Shown here: piece after piece, positions 20,838 through 29,374 of the stretch
How the letters are laid out: each line of letters opens with the position of its first letter
How positions within the stretch are numbered: position 1 is the stretch's first letter
Assembly (NCBI RefSeq): GCF_009498455.1
Contig: NZ_CP045644.1
Location: forward strand, 3,971,001 to 4,035,000
Reading direction: 5' to 3'
DNA from: Variovorax paradoxus
GTDB lineage: Bacteria > Pseudomonadota > Gammaproteobacteria > Burkholderiales > Burkholderiaceae_C
DNA: 64,000 bases
Notes under the pieces: model-generated
Databases searched by the model: none
The model's input: the letters and a program-made list of their open reading frames with translations, nothing else
Told to the model about the DNA's origin: nothing
Program-made: the position numbers and the translations under genes

Positions 20838-21550
20838 GCGAGACCTACCTGATCGACACGCGCTTCCAGACGCGTGTGGCGCGCTCGCCCCGCGTGCTCG
20901 AGATCGCCGAGGCCTTTGGCATCGGACTCGAGGACAAGGAATTCGTGGTCTTCGACAAGCTGGAGCTCGAGATCAAGCGCGGCTCCATCGTCTACATCAC
21001 AGGCCAGTCCGGCGGCGGTAAGTCCGTGCTGTTGCGCGAGCTTGCTCAGCAGATGGGCGATCGCGGCCAAACCGTGGTGAACCTGGATCGCGTGACCGTC
21101 GACCCCGACAAGCCACTGATCGACCAGATCGGCAAAGACACCAATCACGCGATCCAGCTGCTGGGCTCTGCGGGCATTTCCGACGCCTACCTGTACGTGC
21201 GCCGCCCAGGCGAGCTGTCCGACGGCCAGCGCTACCGCTTCCGCCTGGCCAAGGCCATTGAGAGTGGCGCGGACGTGTGGGTGGCGGACGAGTTCCTGGC
21301 CATCCTGGACCGCACCACGGCCAAGGTGATCGCGTTCTCGCTGCAGAAGGTTGCGCGCCGCGCCGGCGCCACCGTGATGGTGGCCACGACGCACACCGAC
21401 ATGGTGGCCGACCTGGCGCCCGACCTGGTGGTCGAGAAGCGCTTCCGCGAGAAGTTGCGTACCGAGGTGTTCGCCGACGCGGCTAACGACGCAGCCATGC
21501 GCACCGTCACACGCGACGAGATCAACGACCTGCTGCTCAAGGCAGCCTGA
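20834..21550 (+). CDS. ABC-type ATPase of the modification cassette
   Basis: The 238 residues have the full ABC set: Walker A GQSGGGKS (about 58-65), signature LSDGQ (about 127), Walker B VWVADE with the catalytic Glu (about 147-152), and an H-loop TTHTD (about 178). No membrane partner is encoded nearby, so it is a soluble ABC ATPase, not a transporter. In phages such an ATPase is typically adjacent to a GNAT protein related to Mu Mom, as it is here (22126). It may drive or gate base modification. Confidence 0.82.
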   Translation: MSETYLIDTRFQTRVARSPRVLEIAEAFGIGLEDKEFVVFDKLELEIKRGSIVYITGQSGGGKSVLLRELAQQMGDRGQTVVNLDRVTVDPDKPLIDQIGKDTNHAIQLLGSAGISDAYLYVRRPGELSDGQRYRFRLAKAIESGADVWVADEFLAILDRTTAKVIAFSLQKVARRAGATVMVATTHTDMVADLAPDLVVEKRFREKLRTEVFADAANDAAMRTVTRDEINDLLLKAA

Positions 21551-21555
21551 CACCA

Positions 21556-21819
21556 ATGACCGACCTCACCATTTTCACCAGCCCTACATGCGGCCCGTGC
21601 CGCATTCTCAAACCGGAACTGCGCGAGCTTTGCAACGACCTGGACATCACCCTCGAGGAGCGCGACATCTCCAGGGCTGATGACAAGGCAGCTGCCTTGG
21701 CCGCCGGCGTCCGGGGCGTGCCGGCCGTCATCCACAACTCGACCGGGACTGTCCTGTTCACCGGCAACATCAGCCGCGCGGCGATCGTGGATGTCCTGCA
21801 GGCGCGAGGGATCATCTGA
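21556..21819 (+). CDS. Thioredoxin/glutaredoxin-like protein, 87 aa
   Basis: TIFTSPTCGPCRILKPEL has the thioredoxin CGPC active site (12-15), and GVRGVPAVIH supplies the cis-proline. The length suits a glutaredoxin-like mini-thioredoxin. It lies between the ABC ATPase and a zinc protein in the ParB/Mom-like operon. It could keep a redox-sensitive partner (for example an Fe-dependent Mom-like enzyme) reduced, or be a general reductant for nucleotide metabolism. Confidence 0.82.
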   Translation: MTDLTIFTSPTCGPCRILKPELRELCNDLDITLEERDISRADDKAAALAAGVRGVPAVIHNSTGTVLFTGNISRAAIVDVLQARGII

Positions 21820-22139
21820 TGCCCAGAATCATCACCAAGGGCCAGCTGCCTGGCGAGCGCTTGTACCGCCTCAACTGCAGCAACTGCGGCACCGTGTTCG
21901 AGTGCCTTCAAAAGGAGCTGACCCGCTATGACAGCCAGGACCAGCGCGATGCAGGTCTCATGCAAGCCACCTGCCCGCTTGAAGGCTGCGGCAACAAGAT
22001 CTTCGCCGGCCGCAGTCACCTCGTCCAACCTGCGCCGACATTGATTCCAGGCCCGTTTGTGTCGGGCTTGCACTATCCGCCGGGCGTGCGTACAGCGGAG
22101 CTGCGCCCCGGCGATCGGGTGACTTATGGCGAGCGCTGA
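21819..22139 (+). CDS. Zinc-binding hypothetical protein, 106 aa
   Basis: ATG overlaps the previous stop (TGATG). Cysteines in LNCSNCGTVFEC (about 20-29) and ATCPLEGCGNK (about 51-57) form a CX2C...CX4C zinc site. The gene overlaps the Mom-like gene by 14 bases. Probably a nucleic-acid-binding or assembly component of the cassette. Confidence 0.65.
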   Translation: MPRIITKGQLPGERLYRLNCSNCGTVFECLQKELTRYDSQDQRDAGLMQATCPLEGCGNKIFAGRSHLVQPAPTLIPGPFVSGLHYPPGVRTAELRPGDRVTYGER

Positions 22140-23067
22140 TCTCCAACTCTCAGACGTCAGCGTCGCCCGGCCGCCGCGCGCGGGCGCGCACCAACTGAGC
22201 CTGTTGCAGCACATCTTCGTGGAGTGGGGCAGCAAAGCCGACTGGGATGCGCTGTGCGAGCTGCACTACAAGGGCCACACGCTCGCCGCGGGCTCGCGCT
22301 ACATGCGCTGCGTGCTGCGCGAGCCTGGACGCGCTGAGCAGCTGATCGGCGTCATGGTGTTCGCGAACCCGCGTCCCCTCGACGGTGGGCGAAACGAGGT
22401 GTTCCCGCACCTGAAGCCCAATGTGAATGGCCGGGACAACCGCCTGATCAACCAGACGCGCCTGCGCTGGGTGAACAGCAGCATGACCTGGAACAACCGC
22501 ACGGTGCTGGACACGATGTATCGCTCCGCGGGCATCGCCTACCGATTCAAAAATCTTGCCTATCGCATGTACTGCGACCACTACGGGCTGAAGTTCGTCG
22601 AAAGCCGCAGCTCCATGGGGCGCTTCAACCCGTTCAGCATCAAGACGGGCATGAAGTTCGTGAAGCCGAAGCCCGCGGCCGCGCTCGAACCGGGGTTGAA
22701 GTTCTTCGCCGGGCACTTCAAGAGCTCGCCGCAGGACATCGTCGCCATTGCCGAGGAGCTCGCGGGCAAGCCAGAGGGCGAGCGCTTGTTCCTGGAGCGC
22801 AAGCTGCGCGAGTTCTACTACAAGTGGTCCAGCGTCGAGAAGTCGGGCGACAAGCGCGACCTCGGCATGACCCGCGTGAACGAGCTGCCGATCGATTACG
22901 TCCTCAAGCAGGTGATGCAGCTGGTCTTCAGCGCCACCGTCTACTGGATCTGGCAGGCCGTGGACAAAGGCCCGCTGCCGCGCAGCATGCCCCTCGCCGC
23001 GTTCGACGAGCAGGGGCCCAATGAGCCGCTGGCGCGCACCTGGCCGGTCGCGGAGGGCGCCGCATGA
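22126..23067 (+). CDS. Mom-like GNAT family protein
   Basis: The 313 residues match the phage GNAT family linked to ABC ATPases and related to phage Mu Mom. Visible elements are LHYKGHT (about 46-52), the strand LIGVMVFANP (about 73-82), NEVFP, VLDTMYRSAGIAYRFKNLAYRM (about 129-150, the acyl-donor or cofactor loop region) and ESRSSMGRFNPF with a following GMKF. Mom itself converts adenine in DNA to a carbamoylmethyl form and blocks restriction enzymes. The C-terminal third is extra and helical. Family call by recalled pattern; the exact chemistry is unknown. Confidence 0.72.
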   Translation: MASADLQLSDVSVARPPRAGAHQLSLLQHIFVEWGSKADWDALCELHYKGHTLAAGSRYMRCVLREPGRAEQLIGVMVFANPRPLDGGRNEVFPHLKPNVNGRDNRLINQTRLRWVNSSMTWNNRTVLDTMYRSAGIAYRFKNLAYRMYCDHYGLKFVESRSSMGRFNPFSIKTGMKFVKPKPAAALEPGLKFFAGHFKSSPQDIVAIAEELAGKPEGERLFLERKLREFYYKWSSVEKSGDKRDLGMTRVNELPIDYVLKQVMQLVFSATVYWIWQAVDKGPLPRSMPLAAFDEQGPNEPLARTWPVAEGAA

Positions 23068-23381
23068 AGGGCGTGACCAAGTACCAGATCGAGATCCTCG
23101 AGGCGGTGAAGAAGCACAAGGACGCCGGCCGGCACATCGACCTGGACGAGCTTCTGGACAGTCTGTCGTGGGCCCCGACAAAGCAGTCGCTCCAGTTCTC
23201 CATCCGGGCCCTCATCGCCAAGCGAATGATCTGCAAGGTCGGTACAGAGGTTCGCCGCGGCCGCAAGCGCGTTTGCTTCGACCTGGACCTGGAAGGGGTG
23301 AGGGTGTTCGATCCGCGTGCTGGTGATCCCGTTCCGGGACTCAGCGACGACTTACTTTCAAGCGTTCTGGAAGGGGTTTAA
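23064..23381 (+). CDS. Winged-helix DNA-binding protein, 105 aa
   Basis: ATG overlaps the previous stop. Helices YQIEILEAVKKHKDAG, IDLDELLDSL and KQSLQFSIRALIAKRMI, followed by a basic wing (VRRGRKRVCFDLD), fit a winged helix. It closes the modification operon just before a 390-base control region and could be its regulator, or the regulator of the genome-wide palindromes; neither can be shown here. Confidence 0.65.
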   Translation: MKGVTKYQIEILEAVKKHKDAGRHIDLDELLDSLSWAPTKQSLQFSIRALIAKRMICKVGTEVRRGRKRVCFDLDLEGVRVFDPRAGDPVPGLSDDLLSSVLEGV

Positions 23382-23534
23382 TATGCCTGAAATGGCATAA
23401 AAGATGGTGTCTTCAATTCTTCTGTGTCTGATGCTAACGCCTCCCCATGAAGTGCTAACGCTTTCCCGTCCCGGGACGCTTGAGTGGTTCTTTTCTTCAA
23501 TGAAATCAACAGCTTACTCCCGGGTCTGACTACG

Positions 23535-23550
23535 GTTAGCACAAAGTGCT
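23535..23550. promoter_or_regulatory. GTTAGCAC element
   Basis: ACGGTTAGCAC (23532-23542) is repeated exactly at 62101-62111, and its complement GTGCTAAC is at 23452. AGCAC-AAA-GTGCT (23538-23550) makes a local dyad. It may be a second operator class, also echoed at 9661-9680. Confidence 0.4.
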
Positions 23551-23650
23551 GCTCCCCTATATATAGAGACCTTGAATACAGAGAAGAAGAACAAGTAACA
23601 AAGAACTGACATTTTTTGTTACATACCTATCCCATAATGCGCAATGAATG

Positions 23651-23674
23651 GTAAGTCAGTGAACATTGACTATT
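23651..23674. promoter_or_regulatory. Main-family operator/promoter before terminase
   Basis: GTAAGTCAGTGAACATTGAC with TATTTT after it; AGTCA and TGACT arms are spaced wider (8 bases) than usual. It stands 50 bases upstream of an intrinsic terminator and about 100 bases before the terminase small-subunit gene. Confidence 0.55.
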
Positions 23675-23724
23675 TTGACCCCGAAGGAGACAATCGAGGC
23701 CAAGTTGAGAGCCATCTCCCAACC

Positions 23725-23753
23725 GGCGGGGCCGAGTGCCCCGCCCCTTTTTT
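23725..23753 (+). terminator. Intrinsic terminator or attenuator before terminase
   Basis: GGCGGGGC (23725-23732), loop CGAGT, GCCCCGCC (23738-23745), then six T. It is located between the operator at 23651 and the gene, so RNA begun at that operator would have to pass it. Otherwise it ends transcripts from the modification operon. Confidence 0.8.
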
Positions 23754-23771
23754 CTCCCAGGTTTGGAAGCC

Positions 23772-24458
23772 ATGACAAAAACCGAAGAGACGAAAGCCGA
23801 GACCGCCGCCGCGCCCGCAGCTAAATCGCCCGCGAAGAAGCGCCCGGCCCGTCCAAAGATCAATCGCAAGCTGACTCCCGAGCAACGTGCTGAAGCGGCG
23901 GCCTTGTGGCGCGCCGGCTCGGTCACGCTCGATGACCTGTCCAAGAAGTTCGGCAAGCGTCCCGAGAACTTCAGTCGGATGTTCAGGAACATGGGCATCG
24001 TCAAGGGCAGCGCAGTTGCCGAGACCGAGAAGAAGATGGCCGAGGAGGTGGCCGCCCGGGCCGCATCCAACGTGAGCCGTGAACTTGAGCGGATCGCGAC
24101 GATGAAGGACCAGCACTTCCAGATGTCCTCGTCGCTGGCCAAGATCGCCTTCGCCGAGATCACACGCGCGCGCCAGGCAGGCCTGAAGCTGGAGTCGCTC
24201 AAGGACACGATGCTCACCCTCAAGCTGGCGGGCGAGATCATCGGTAACTCCCGGAAGGAGCAGTACGCGCTGCTGCGCGTCGAGGAGCACGACAAGGACA
24301 CTGAACTTGAGGATCTGCCGGAGCTGCAGGTGCGCGAACTCAGCCAGGAACAGATCCTGGAAATGCAGTCGCGCCAGCCGATCGACGAACTCGACGACGC
24401 TGGTTTCGACGACGGGGCAGGGGATGTAGTTCTCGGAGAGCCCGAGGAGGGCCCGTAA
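23772..24458 (+). CDS. terS: Terminase small subunit, putative
   Basis: 228 residues directly before the large terminase. A Lys/Ala/Pro-rich N-terminus leads into a helix-turn-helix (EQRAEAAALWRAGSVTLDDLSKKFGKRPENFSRMFRNMG, about 41-78), as in small terminases that bind the packaging site. A long helical oligomerisation region (about 85-170) and an acidic tail that would contact the large subunit follow. The start at ATG 23772 has GGAAG as RBS. The assignment rests on this layout and position. Confidence 0.8.
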   Translation: MTKTEETKAETAAAPAAKSPAKKRPARPKINRKLTPEQRAEAAALWRAGSVTLDDLSKKFGKRPENFSRMFRNMGIVKGSAVAETEKKMAEEVAARAASNVSRELERIATMKDQHFQMSSSLAKIAFAEITRARQAGLKLESLKDTMLTLKLAGEIIGNSRKEQYALLRVEEHDKDTELEDLPELQVRELSQEQILEMQSRQPIDELDDAGFDDGAGDVVLGEPEEGP

Positions 24459-24459
24459 C

Positions 24460-25797
24460 GTGTCGCTGAGCGTCGCCGCGCACGCTGACCCATCCCTGTC
24501 CCCCGAAGAGCTTGCGGCAGCCCTCGTAGGGGCCGCGCCAGAGATCCGGGAAGCCTTCACCGCACCGAAGAACACGATGTTCCTCCATGCGAAGCAGATG
24601 GAGGTCTTCAAGTCCGCCCATCGCTTCAAGGTGGTTGTCGCCGGACGCCGGTGGGGCAAGTCGCAGCTGGCGAAGATTTCGCTCATCAAGTTCGCGCGCA
24701 AGCCCAAGCGGCTGATCTGGTACGTGGCGCCCAGCTACCGCATGGCCAAGCAGATCATGTGGCCCGAGCTGGTCGAAGCGATCCCGCGGCAGTGGGTCAA
24801 GAAGTACAACGAGACGGTCCTGACCATCACCCTGGTCAACGGCTCGAAGATCGAGCTCAAGGGAGCGGACAACCCCGACTCGCTGCGCGGCGTGGGCATC
24901 CACTACCTGGTCATGGACGAGGTCCAGGACATCGACCCCGAAGCCTGGAAGAAGGTGCTGCGTCCGACGTTGGCGTCGACCCAGGGCCACGCGCTCTTCA
25001 TCGGCACGCCCAAGGCGTACAACTTCCTGCACGAGCTGTGGATGCTCGGCCAGAAGTCGAAGACCCGCCTCGTCTGGGCCAGCTGGCAGTTTCCGACGAT
25101 CACCTCGCCGTTCATCCCGGCCGAGGAAATCGAAGCCGCGCGCAATGACATGGACGAGAAGTCGTTCAAGCAGGAGTTCGAGGCCAGCTTCGAGACCATG
25201 AGCGGGCGCGTGTACTACCCCTTCGACCGGAAGGTGCACTGCAAGCCGCTGGCCTTCAACGCGCAGCTGCCCATCTGGATCGGGCAAGACTTCAACATCG
25301 ACCCCATGTCCTCGGTGATCTTCCAGCGCCAGAAGAACGGCGACTTGTGGGCGGTCGATGAGATCTGCCTCCCGTCATCGAACACCCAGGAGCTGTGCGA
25401 CGAGATCGAGCGCCTGTACTGGCGCTACAAGGACAACATCACGATCTACCCCGACCCGGCCGGCGCATACCGCGGCCACCAGCGCGGGGAATCCGACCTG
25501 GACATCTTCAGGGAGCGTGGCTTCAAGAAGCAGCGCTACCGGAAGAAGCACCCGCCCGTGGCTGACCGCGTGAACGCGGTCAACCGGATGCTGCGCGCGG
25601 CCGACGGCACCGTGCGGCTCTACGTGGACCCGCGGTGCGTGAAGTTCATCGAGGCGCTCGAGCAGACGCTGTATGTGCCTGGCAGCCGCGAGGTCGACAA
25701 GAAGGCCGGCGTGGAGCACGCGGCCGATGCCGCCGGCTACTGCATCGAGTTTGAATTCCCGAACAAGAAGATTCAGGTGTTGGGCGTGTCCATTTAA
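24460..25797 (+). CDS. terL: Terminase large subunit
   Basis: The DNA-packaging motor, 445 residues. The Walker A is the arginine-containing form GRRWGKS (about 61-67), with Walker B YLVMDEVQD (about 149-157) and coupling motif IGTPK (about 188). The C-terminal nuclease has GQDFNIDP (about 275), a DPAG segment (about 336) and HAADAAGY near the end as metal ligands. GTG start one base after the small subunit. Packaging type (cos or pac) cannot be told from this. Confidence 0.95.
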   Translation: MSLSVAAHADPSLSPEELAAALVGAAPEIREAFTAPKNTMFLHAKQMEVFKSAHRFKVVVAGRRWGKSQLAKISLIKFARKPKRLIWYVAPSYRMAKQIMWPELVEAIPRQWVKKYNETVLTITLVNGSKIELKGADNPDSLRGVGIHYLVMDEVQDIDPEAWKKVLRPTLASTQGHALFIGTPKAYNFLHELWMLGQKSKTRLVWASWQFPTITSPFIPAEEIEAARNDMDEKSFKQEFEASFETMSGRVYYPFDRKVHCKPLAFNAQLPIWIGQDFNIDPMSSVIFQRQKNGDLWAVDEICLPSSNTQELCDEIERLYWRYKDNITIYPDPAGAYRGHQRGESDLDIFRERGFKKQRYRKKHPPVADRVNAVNRMLRAADGTVRLYVDPRCVKFIEALEQTLYVPGSREVDKKAGVEHAADAAGYCIEFEFPNKKIQVLGVSI

Positions 25798-25798
25798 T

Positions 25799-25827
25799 TT
25801 GACAGTAAGTCAGCACTGACTTACTAT
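25799..25827 (+). promoter_or_regulatory. Best example of the palindromic promoter/operator
   Basis: TTGACA (25799-25804), a 17-base spacer and TACTAT (25822-25827) make a sigma70 promoter. The spacer plus half of the -10 is the perfect dyad GTAAGTCAGCACTGACTTAC (25805-25824). A dimer bound there would block or remodel the promoter. Transcription would start near 25834, only about 7 bases before the portal ATG. Confidence 0.8.
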
Positions 25828-25840
25828 TGCGGCCTTACAC

Positions 25841-27376
25841 ATGAGCAAAGATCCACTCCTCGAACTGATCAAGCGTCGGCACCCTCGTTACGACGAGAAG
25901 CTGGCGCATTGGAACTTCCTCGACACGACGTACGAGGGTGGGCGGTCGTGGTTCGCGGAGAACATCTTTCGCTTCATCAAGGAAGGCGACCTCGAGTACG
26001 CCGGCCGCGTGGAGCGGGCGTACCGCTTCAATCACACGAAGCAGGTCGTCGACCTGGTGGACAAGTACCTGTTCAAGATGGACATCGCGCGCAAGACCGC
26101 CGATGCCCCGCCGTCCGTGCAGAAGTTCTGGAGCGACGCCACTCTGGCTGGCCTCGACATGGACGAGCTGAGCAAGCGCATCAGCACCGCCACCAGCAAG
26201 TTCGGGCGGATCTACATCGTCATCGACTCGAACGCGACGGCAGAGACCGCGCCGCGCACAAAGGCTGATGAGAAGAAGTCGGCCTCACGCATCTACGCCT
26301 ACATCGTCACGCCACAAGACATGCTGGACATGAGCTACGACGAGCTCGGCGTGCTGAACTGGTGCCTCATCAAAGAGAACCACCGCGACGACGCCGACCC
26401 GCTGAATTCGACCGGCAAGTTCCTCAACCGTTATCGCCTGTGGGGGCGCAACAGCTGGGTGCTCTACGAAGAGCGCAAGGAAAAGGGAAAGACCAAGGTC
26501 GTCGAGATCGACCGGGGCGAAGTCGCCATCGGCTGCGTTCCGGTGATTGAAGCCGACCACAATTTCTGCGAGGACCAGTTCGCCGCGCCAGGCCTGATCG
26601 ACGATGTCGCCTACCTGGATCGCGCGAACGCCAACTACCTCTCCAACCTGGACGCCATCATCCAGGACCAGACCTTCAGCCAGCTGACCATCCCCGCGCA
26701 AGCGCTGGTGGCCGGTGACGGCGAGGACGCCGCCGGCAAGCTGGCCGAGCTCGGCACCAAACGCATCTTCACCTACAACGGGGAGGGCGGAAAGAGCCCG
26801 GAGTTCATCAGTCCGGACCCGACGCAGGCCGGAATGATTCTGGACGCGATCTCGAAGATCGTCGGCGAGATCTACCACTCCGTGGGCCTGCAGGCCGAGC
26901 GCACCGGTAGCAACTCCGGCGGAGGCCAGGGCGAAGCGTCTGGCGTGTCCAAGGCCTACGACTTCGAGAAGATCAATTCGCTGTTGGCCAGCAAGGCCGC
27001 AGCCCTGGAGTTGACCGAGCGAAAGATCCTCAAGCTCGTCGCGCTGTATGCGGGCGAGGAGGGTGCGCTCAAGGACGACCTGGTGACCTACCCCATCGAC
27101 TTCGACGTCCGTGGCATCTACGACGAGTTCGAGATCGCCGCGCGTCTGAGCCTGCTGGCCGCGCCCGACGAGGTGCGTCGCGAGCAGATGCGCGCCGTCA
27201 TCAAGAAGCTGTTCCCCGGTGGCGGAAAGAAGCTCATGGAAAAGCTCGAAGCCTCCCTCAAGGCATGGCCTCCAAAGATCGAACCTGGCCTGGGTGCGCC
27301 CGCGACCCCGGGCGGGAAGAAGGACCCGGTGAAAGCCGCGGCCACACAGAAAACCGCCAAAGAACTGGCGGCCTAA
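25841..27376 (+). CDS. Portal protein, SPP1 gp6-like
   Basis: The 511-residue portal forms the dodecameric gate for DNA entry. The N-terminal half (LIKRRHPRYDEKLAHWNFLDTTYEGG, then NHTKQVVDLVDKYLFK) is typical of the SPP1 gp6/Mu gp29 portal family. LDAIIQDQTFSQLTIPAQ and the GILDAISKIVGEIYHSVGLQAE-like clip/stem follow. The length suits the family. No Shine-Dalgarno is visible between the predicted transcription start and ATG, which is unusual for so important a late gene. Confidence 0.93.
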   Translation: MSKDPLLELIKRRHPRYDEKLAHWNFLDTTYEGGRSWFAENIFRFIKEGDLEYAGRVERAYRFNHTKQVVDLVDKYLFKMDIARKTADAPPSVQKFWSDATLAGLDMDELSKRISTATSKFGRIYIVIDSNATAETAPRTKADEKKSASRIYAYIVTPQDMLDMSYDELGVLNWCLIKENHRDDADPLNSTGKFLNRYRLWGRNSWVLYEERKEKGKTKVVEIDRGEVAIGCVPVIEADHNFCEDQFAAPGLIDDVAYLDRANANYLSNLDAIIQDQTFSQLTIPAQALVAGDGEDAAGKLAELGTKRIFTYNGEGGKSPEFISPDPTQAGMILDAISKIVGEIYHSVGLQAERTGSNSGGGQGEASGVSKAYDFEKINSLLASKAAALELTERKILKLVALYAGEEGALKDDLVTYPIDFDVRGIYDEFEIAARLSLLAAPDEVRREQMRAVIKKLFPGGGKKLMEKLEASLKAWPPKIEPGLGAPATPGGKKDPVKAAATQKTAKELAA

Positions 27377-27443
27377 CCGCGGCTCAAGAGACCGAACCGC
27401 ACACATCAACAACGGCCGAGTGACTGGCCACAAGGAAAGATAG

Positions 27444-28343
27444 ATGACCCGAATTCAACGACTGATGCGCCTGCACCGACTTATGGACGCCGCTGGCGAA
27501 CATGGCAGTGACGGCGGCGGTGCAGGCACCGGTGGCGACGGCCAAGGTGAAGGCAGCGGCGAAGGCGCAGAAGGTCAAGGCGAAGGCGATGGCCAGGGCG
27601 ACCCCAAGGGCGGCGAAGGCGAAGGCAACAAGGGCGCGACCAAGCCCAGCGATGCCGAAGCAAAGCTCCTGAAGGAAGTCATGGACAAGAAGCGTGCGCT
27701 CGAAACCGCGAACACCCAGCTGGCTCAAGTGAACGAGCGCCTGGCCCAGTTCGAGGGTATCGACGCCGCGAAAGTGCGCGAGCTGTTGAAGGAAAAGGAA
27801 GAGCAGGAACGCACGCAGGCGGAAGCCCGCGGCGACTACGAGAAGCTGAAGAAGCAGATGGCGGATAGCCACGCTGCCGAGAAGACCACGCTGCAGAGCA
27901 CCATCGAAGCCGCCCAGGCCTCGATCTCGGGCCTGCAGAAGCAGATCGCAGACCTCACCGTCGGCGGCGCGTTCTCGGCGTCCACCTTCATCGCAGAAGA
28001 CCTGACCCTTCCCGTCTCGAAGGCTCGCGCGCTGTACGGCTCGCATTTCGAGTTCAAGGACGGCGTGGTTGTCGCTTACGACAAGCCCGCATCGTCGGCC
28101 GACCGCGCCCCGCTGGTCGATGCCGCCGGCACGCCCCTGAGCTTCGATGACGCGTTCCGAAAGATCGTCGACGCCGACCCGGACAAGGACCAGCTCTATC
28201 GCTCCAAGGTGAAGCCGGGGGCCGGCAGCACCACCACGAAGACCACCAAGGCCCAGCGCGTCGAGCGTGACGACAACGTCACCGGCACAGACCGCATCGC
28301 GCTGGGCCTGAAAAACCTTGCCAAACAAACCGGCGGCAAATAA
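27444..28343 (+). CDS. Capsid scaffolding protein, putative
   Basis: 299 residues between portal and major capsid, the usual place of a scaffold. A Gly/Glu/Asp-rich low-complexity N-terminus (16-70) is followed by a long coiled coil (about 68-165, Glu/Lys/Gln-rich). A small C-terminal domain (about 175-240) and a basic tail likely to bind the coat follow. This is the layout of phage scaffolding proteins, which guide shell assembly and leave. No protease motif is visible. Confidence 0.75.
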   Translation: MTRIQRLMRLHRLMDAAGEHGSDGGGAGTGGDGQGEGSGEGAEGQGEGDGQGDPKGGEGEGNKGATKPSDAEAKLLKEVMDKKRALETANTQLAQVNERLAQFEGIDAAKVRELLKEKEEQERTQAEARGDYEKLKKQMADSHAAEKTTLQSTIEAAQASISGLQKQIADLTVGGAFSASTFIAEDLTLPVSKARALYGSHFEFKDGVVVAYDKPASSADRAPLVDAAGTPLSFDDAFRKIVDADPDKDQLYRSKVKPGAGSTTTKTTKAQRVERDDNVTGTDRIALGLKNLAKQTGGK

Positions 28344-28347
28344 AATA

Positions 28348-28361
28348 AGTAAACGCTTACT
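28348..28361. promoter_or_regulatory. Short palindrome before the major capsid gene
   Basis: AGTAAACGCTTACT, a compact dyad of the AGTAA/TTACT type, 30 bases before the capsid ATG. GAGAGAAC serves as RBS. Confidence 0.55.
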
Positions 28362-28390
28362 AACTTGCTGTCACACAAGAGAGAACTGAA

Positions 28391-29293
28391 ATGCCTTTGC
28401 TCAAAGCCACTGCCGAGATGCTGTCGCAAAACGACGTCGTTGTCGGCATCATCGAAGAAATCATCACGGTCAACGAGCTGTTCGGCCTCCTGCCTTTCGT
28501 GAAGACGGAAGGTAAGGCCTACGTCTACCACCGCGAGAACACGCTGCCTTCGGTCAGCTACCTCGATCCGAACGATGTCGTGCCGGAATCGACCGGCGAC
28601 TTCACCGAAGTCGTGACGAAGCTGCGCATCCTCGCGGGTGACGTGGACGTCGACAAGTTCCTGGCCGAGACCATGAGCGACACCGAGAACCAGCTGGCCA
28701 CCCAGATCGGCCTGAAGGCCAAGGCCCTGGCGCGCACGTTCCAGGACTCTGTGGTGAACGGCGACAACGTGGCCCGCCCGAAGGAATTCGACGGCCTGAA
28801 GGCTCTCACGACCGCTGCGCAGACCATCACGGCCGGTGCGAATGGCGCTGCCATGACCCTGGGCATGCTGGACCAGCTGATCGACGCCGTGCCCAACGGT
28901 GCCGACTTCCTGATGATGCGTTCGGGCACCCGACGCGCTTACACCGCTCTGGTGCGCGCTGCTGGCGGCAACACGGCCTCGATGATCCAGCACAAGAACT
29001 TCGACAACCCGGTGCTCGCGCACAACGGCACGCCGATCATCGTGAACGACTTCCTGCCGGCGACCGAAGCCAAGGGCACGGGCACGAACCTGGCCTCGGT
29101 GTACGCCGTGCGCGCGAACGAGCTGGACGGTTTCCACGGCCTGTACGGCGGCGACGCTGCCGGCGTGCGTGTCGAAGCCATCGGCACCGTGCAGAACAAG
29201 GATGCGACCCGCACGCGTCTGAAGTGGTACGTGGGCGCTGCCCTGAAGAGCACCAAGTCGGTGGCACGCCTGGAAGCCGTCACCAACGTCTAA
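28391..29293 (+). CDS. Major capsid protein
   Basis: 300 residues. Position after the scaffold, own regulatory site before it and a terminator after it all fit the most abundant head protein. The sequence reads as an HK97-fold coat: an N-terminal arm, then LFGLLPFVKTEGKAYVYHRENTLPSV (E-loop region), a long spine helix (ENQLATQIGLKAKALARTFQDSVVNGD, about 98-124), and P-domain strands with FLMMRSGTRRAYTALVRA. No cleavable delta domain is obvious. Codons are those of a well-expressed gene. Confidence 0.88.
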   Translation: MPLLKATAEMLSQNDVVVGIIEEIITVNELFGLLPFVKTEGKAYVYHRENTLPSVSYLDPNDVVPESTGDFTEVVTKLRILAGDVDVDKFLAETMSDTENQLATQIGLKAKALARTFQDSVVNGDNVARPKEFDGLKALTTAAQTITAGANGAAMTLGMLDQLIDAVPNGADFLMMRSGTRRAYTALVRAAGGNTASMIQHKNFDNPVLAHNGTPIIVNDFLPATEAKGTGTNLASVYAVRANELDGFHGLYGGDAAGVRVEAIGTVQNKDATRTRLKWYVGAALKSTKSVARLEAVTNV

Positions 29294-29297
29294 GCCG

Positions 29298-29349
29298 ACA
29301 GTAAGTCAGCATTGACACATTAAAATAGGGGCCTCGCGCCCCTATTTTT
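29298..29349 (+). terminator. Palindromic promoter fused to an intrinsic terminator
   Basis: ACAGTAAGTCAGCATTGACA (29298-29317) is a main-family site, followed by TAAAAT (29321-29326). From 29323, AAATAGGGGC pairs with GCCCCTATTT (29338-29347) and ends in T residues. The -10 overlaps the left arm, so RNA starting near 29333 lacks that arm and escapes, while read-through from the capsid gene is stopped. It insulates two transcription units. Confidence 0.7.
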
Positions 29350-29374
29350 CCATTCACGCAAGGAAACCTCACTC

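Larger units (their letters stand above)
23382..23771. other. Control region before the packaging genes, 390 bases
   Basis: It contains ATGCC/GGCAT (23382-23397), two copies of TGCTAACGC (23432 and 23453) with an inverted GTTAGCAC (23535), and a perfect 12-base CGTCCCGGGACG near 23467. GTAACAAA/TTTGTTAC arms follow near 23594-23621, then a main-family operator, then a terminator. A 43-residue open frame (23644-23775) ends in ATGA with the terminase gene but reads through the terminator, so I do not call it. Confidence 0.6.

Noticed and set aside
23644..23775. A 43-codon frame whose TGA overlaps the terminase start
   Set aside because: It runs through the operator and the full terminator hairpin and has no RBS; the ATGA junction is probably chance.
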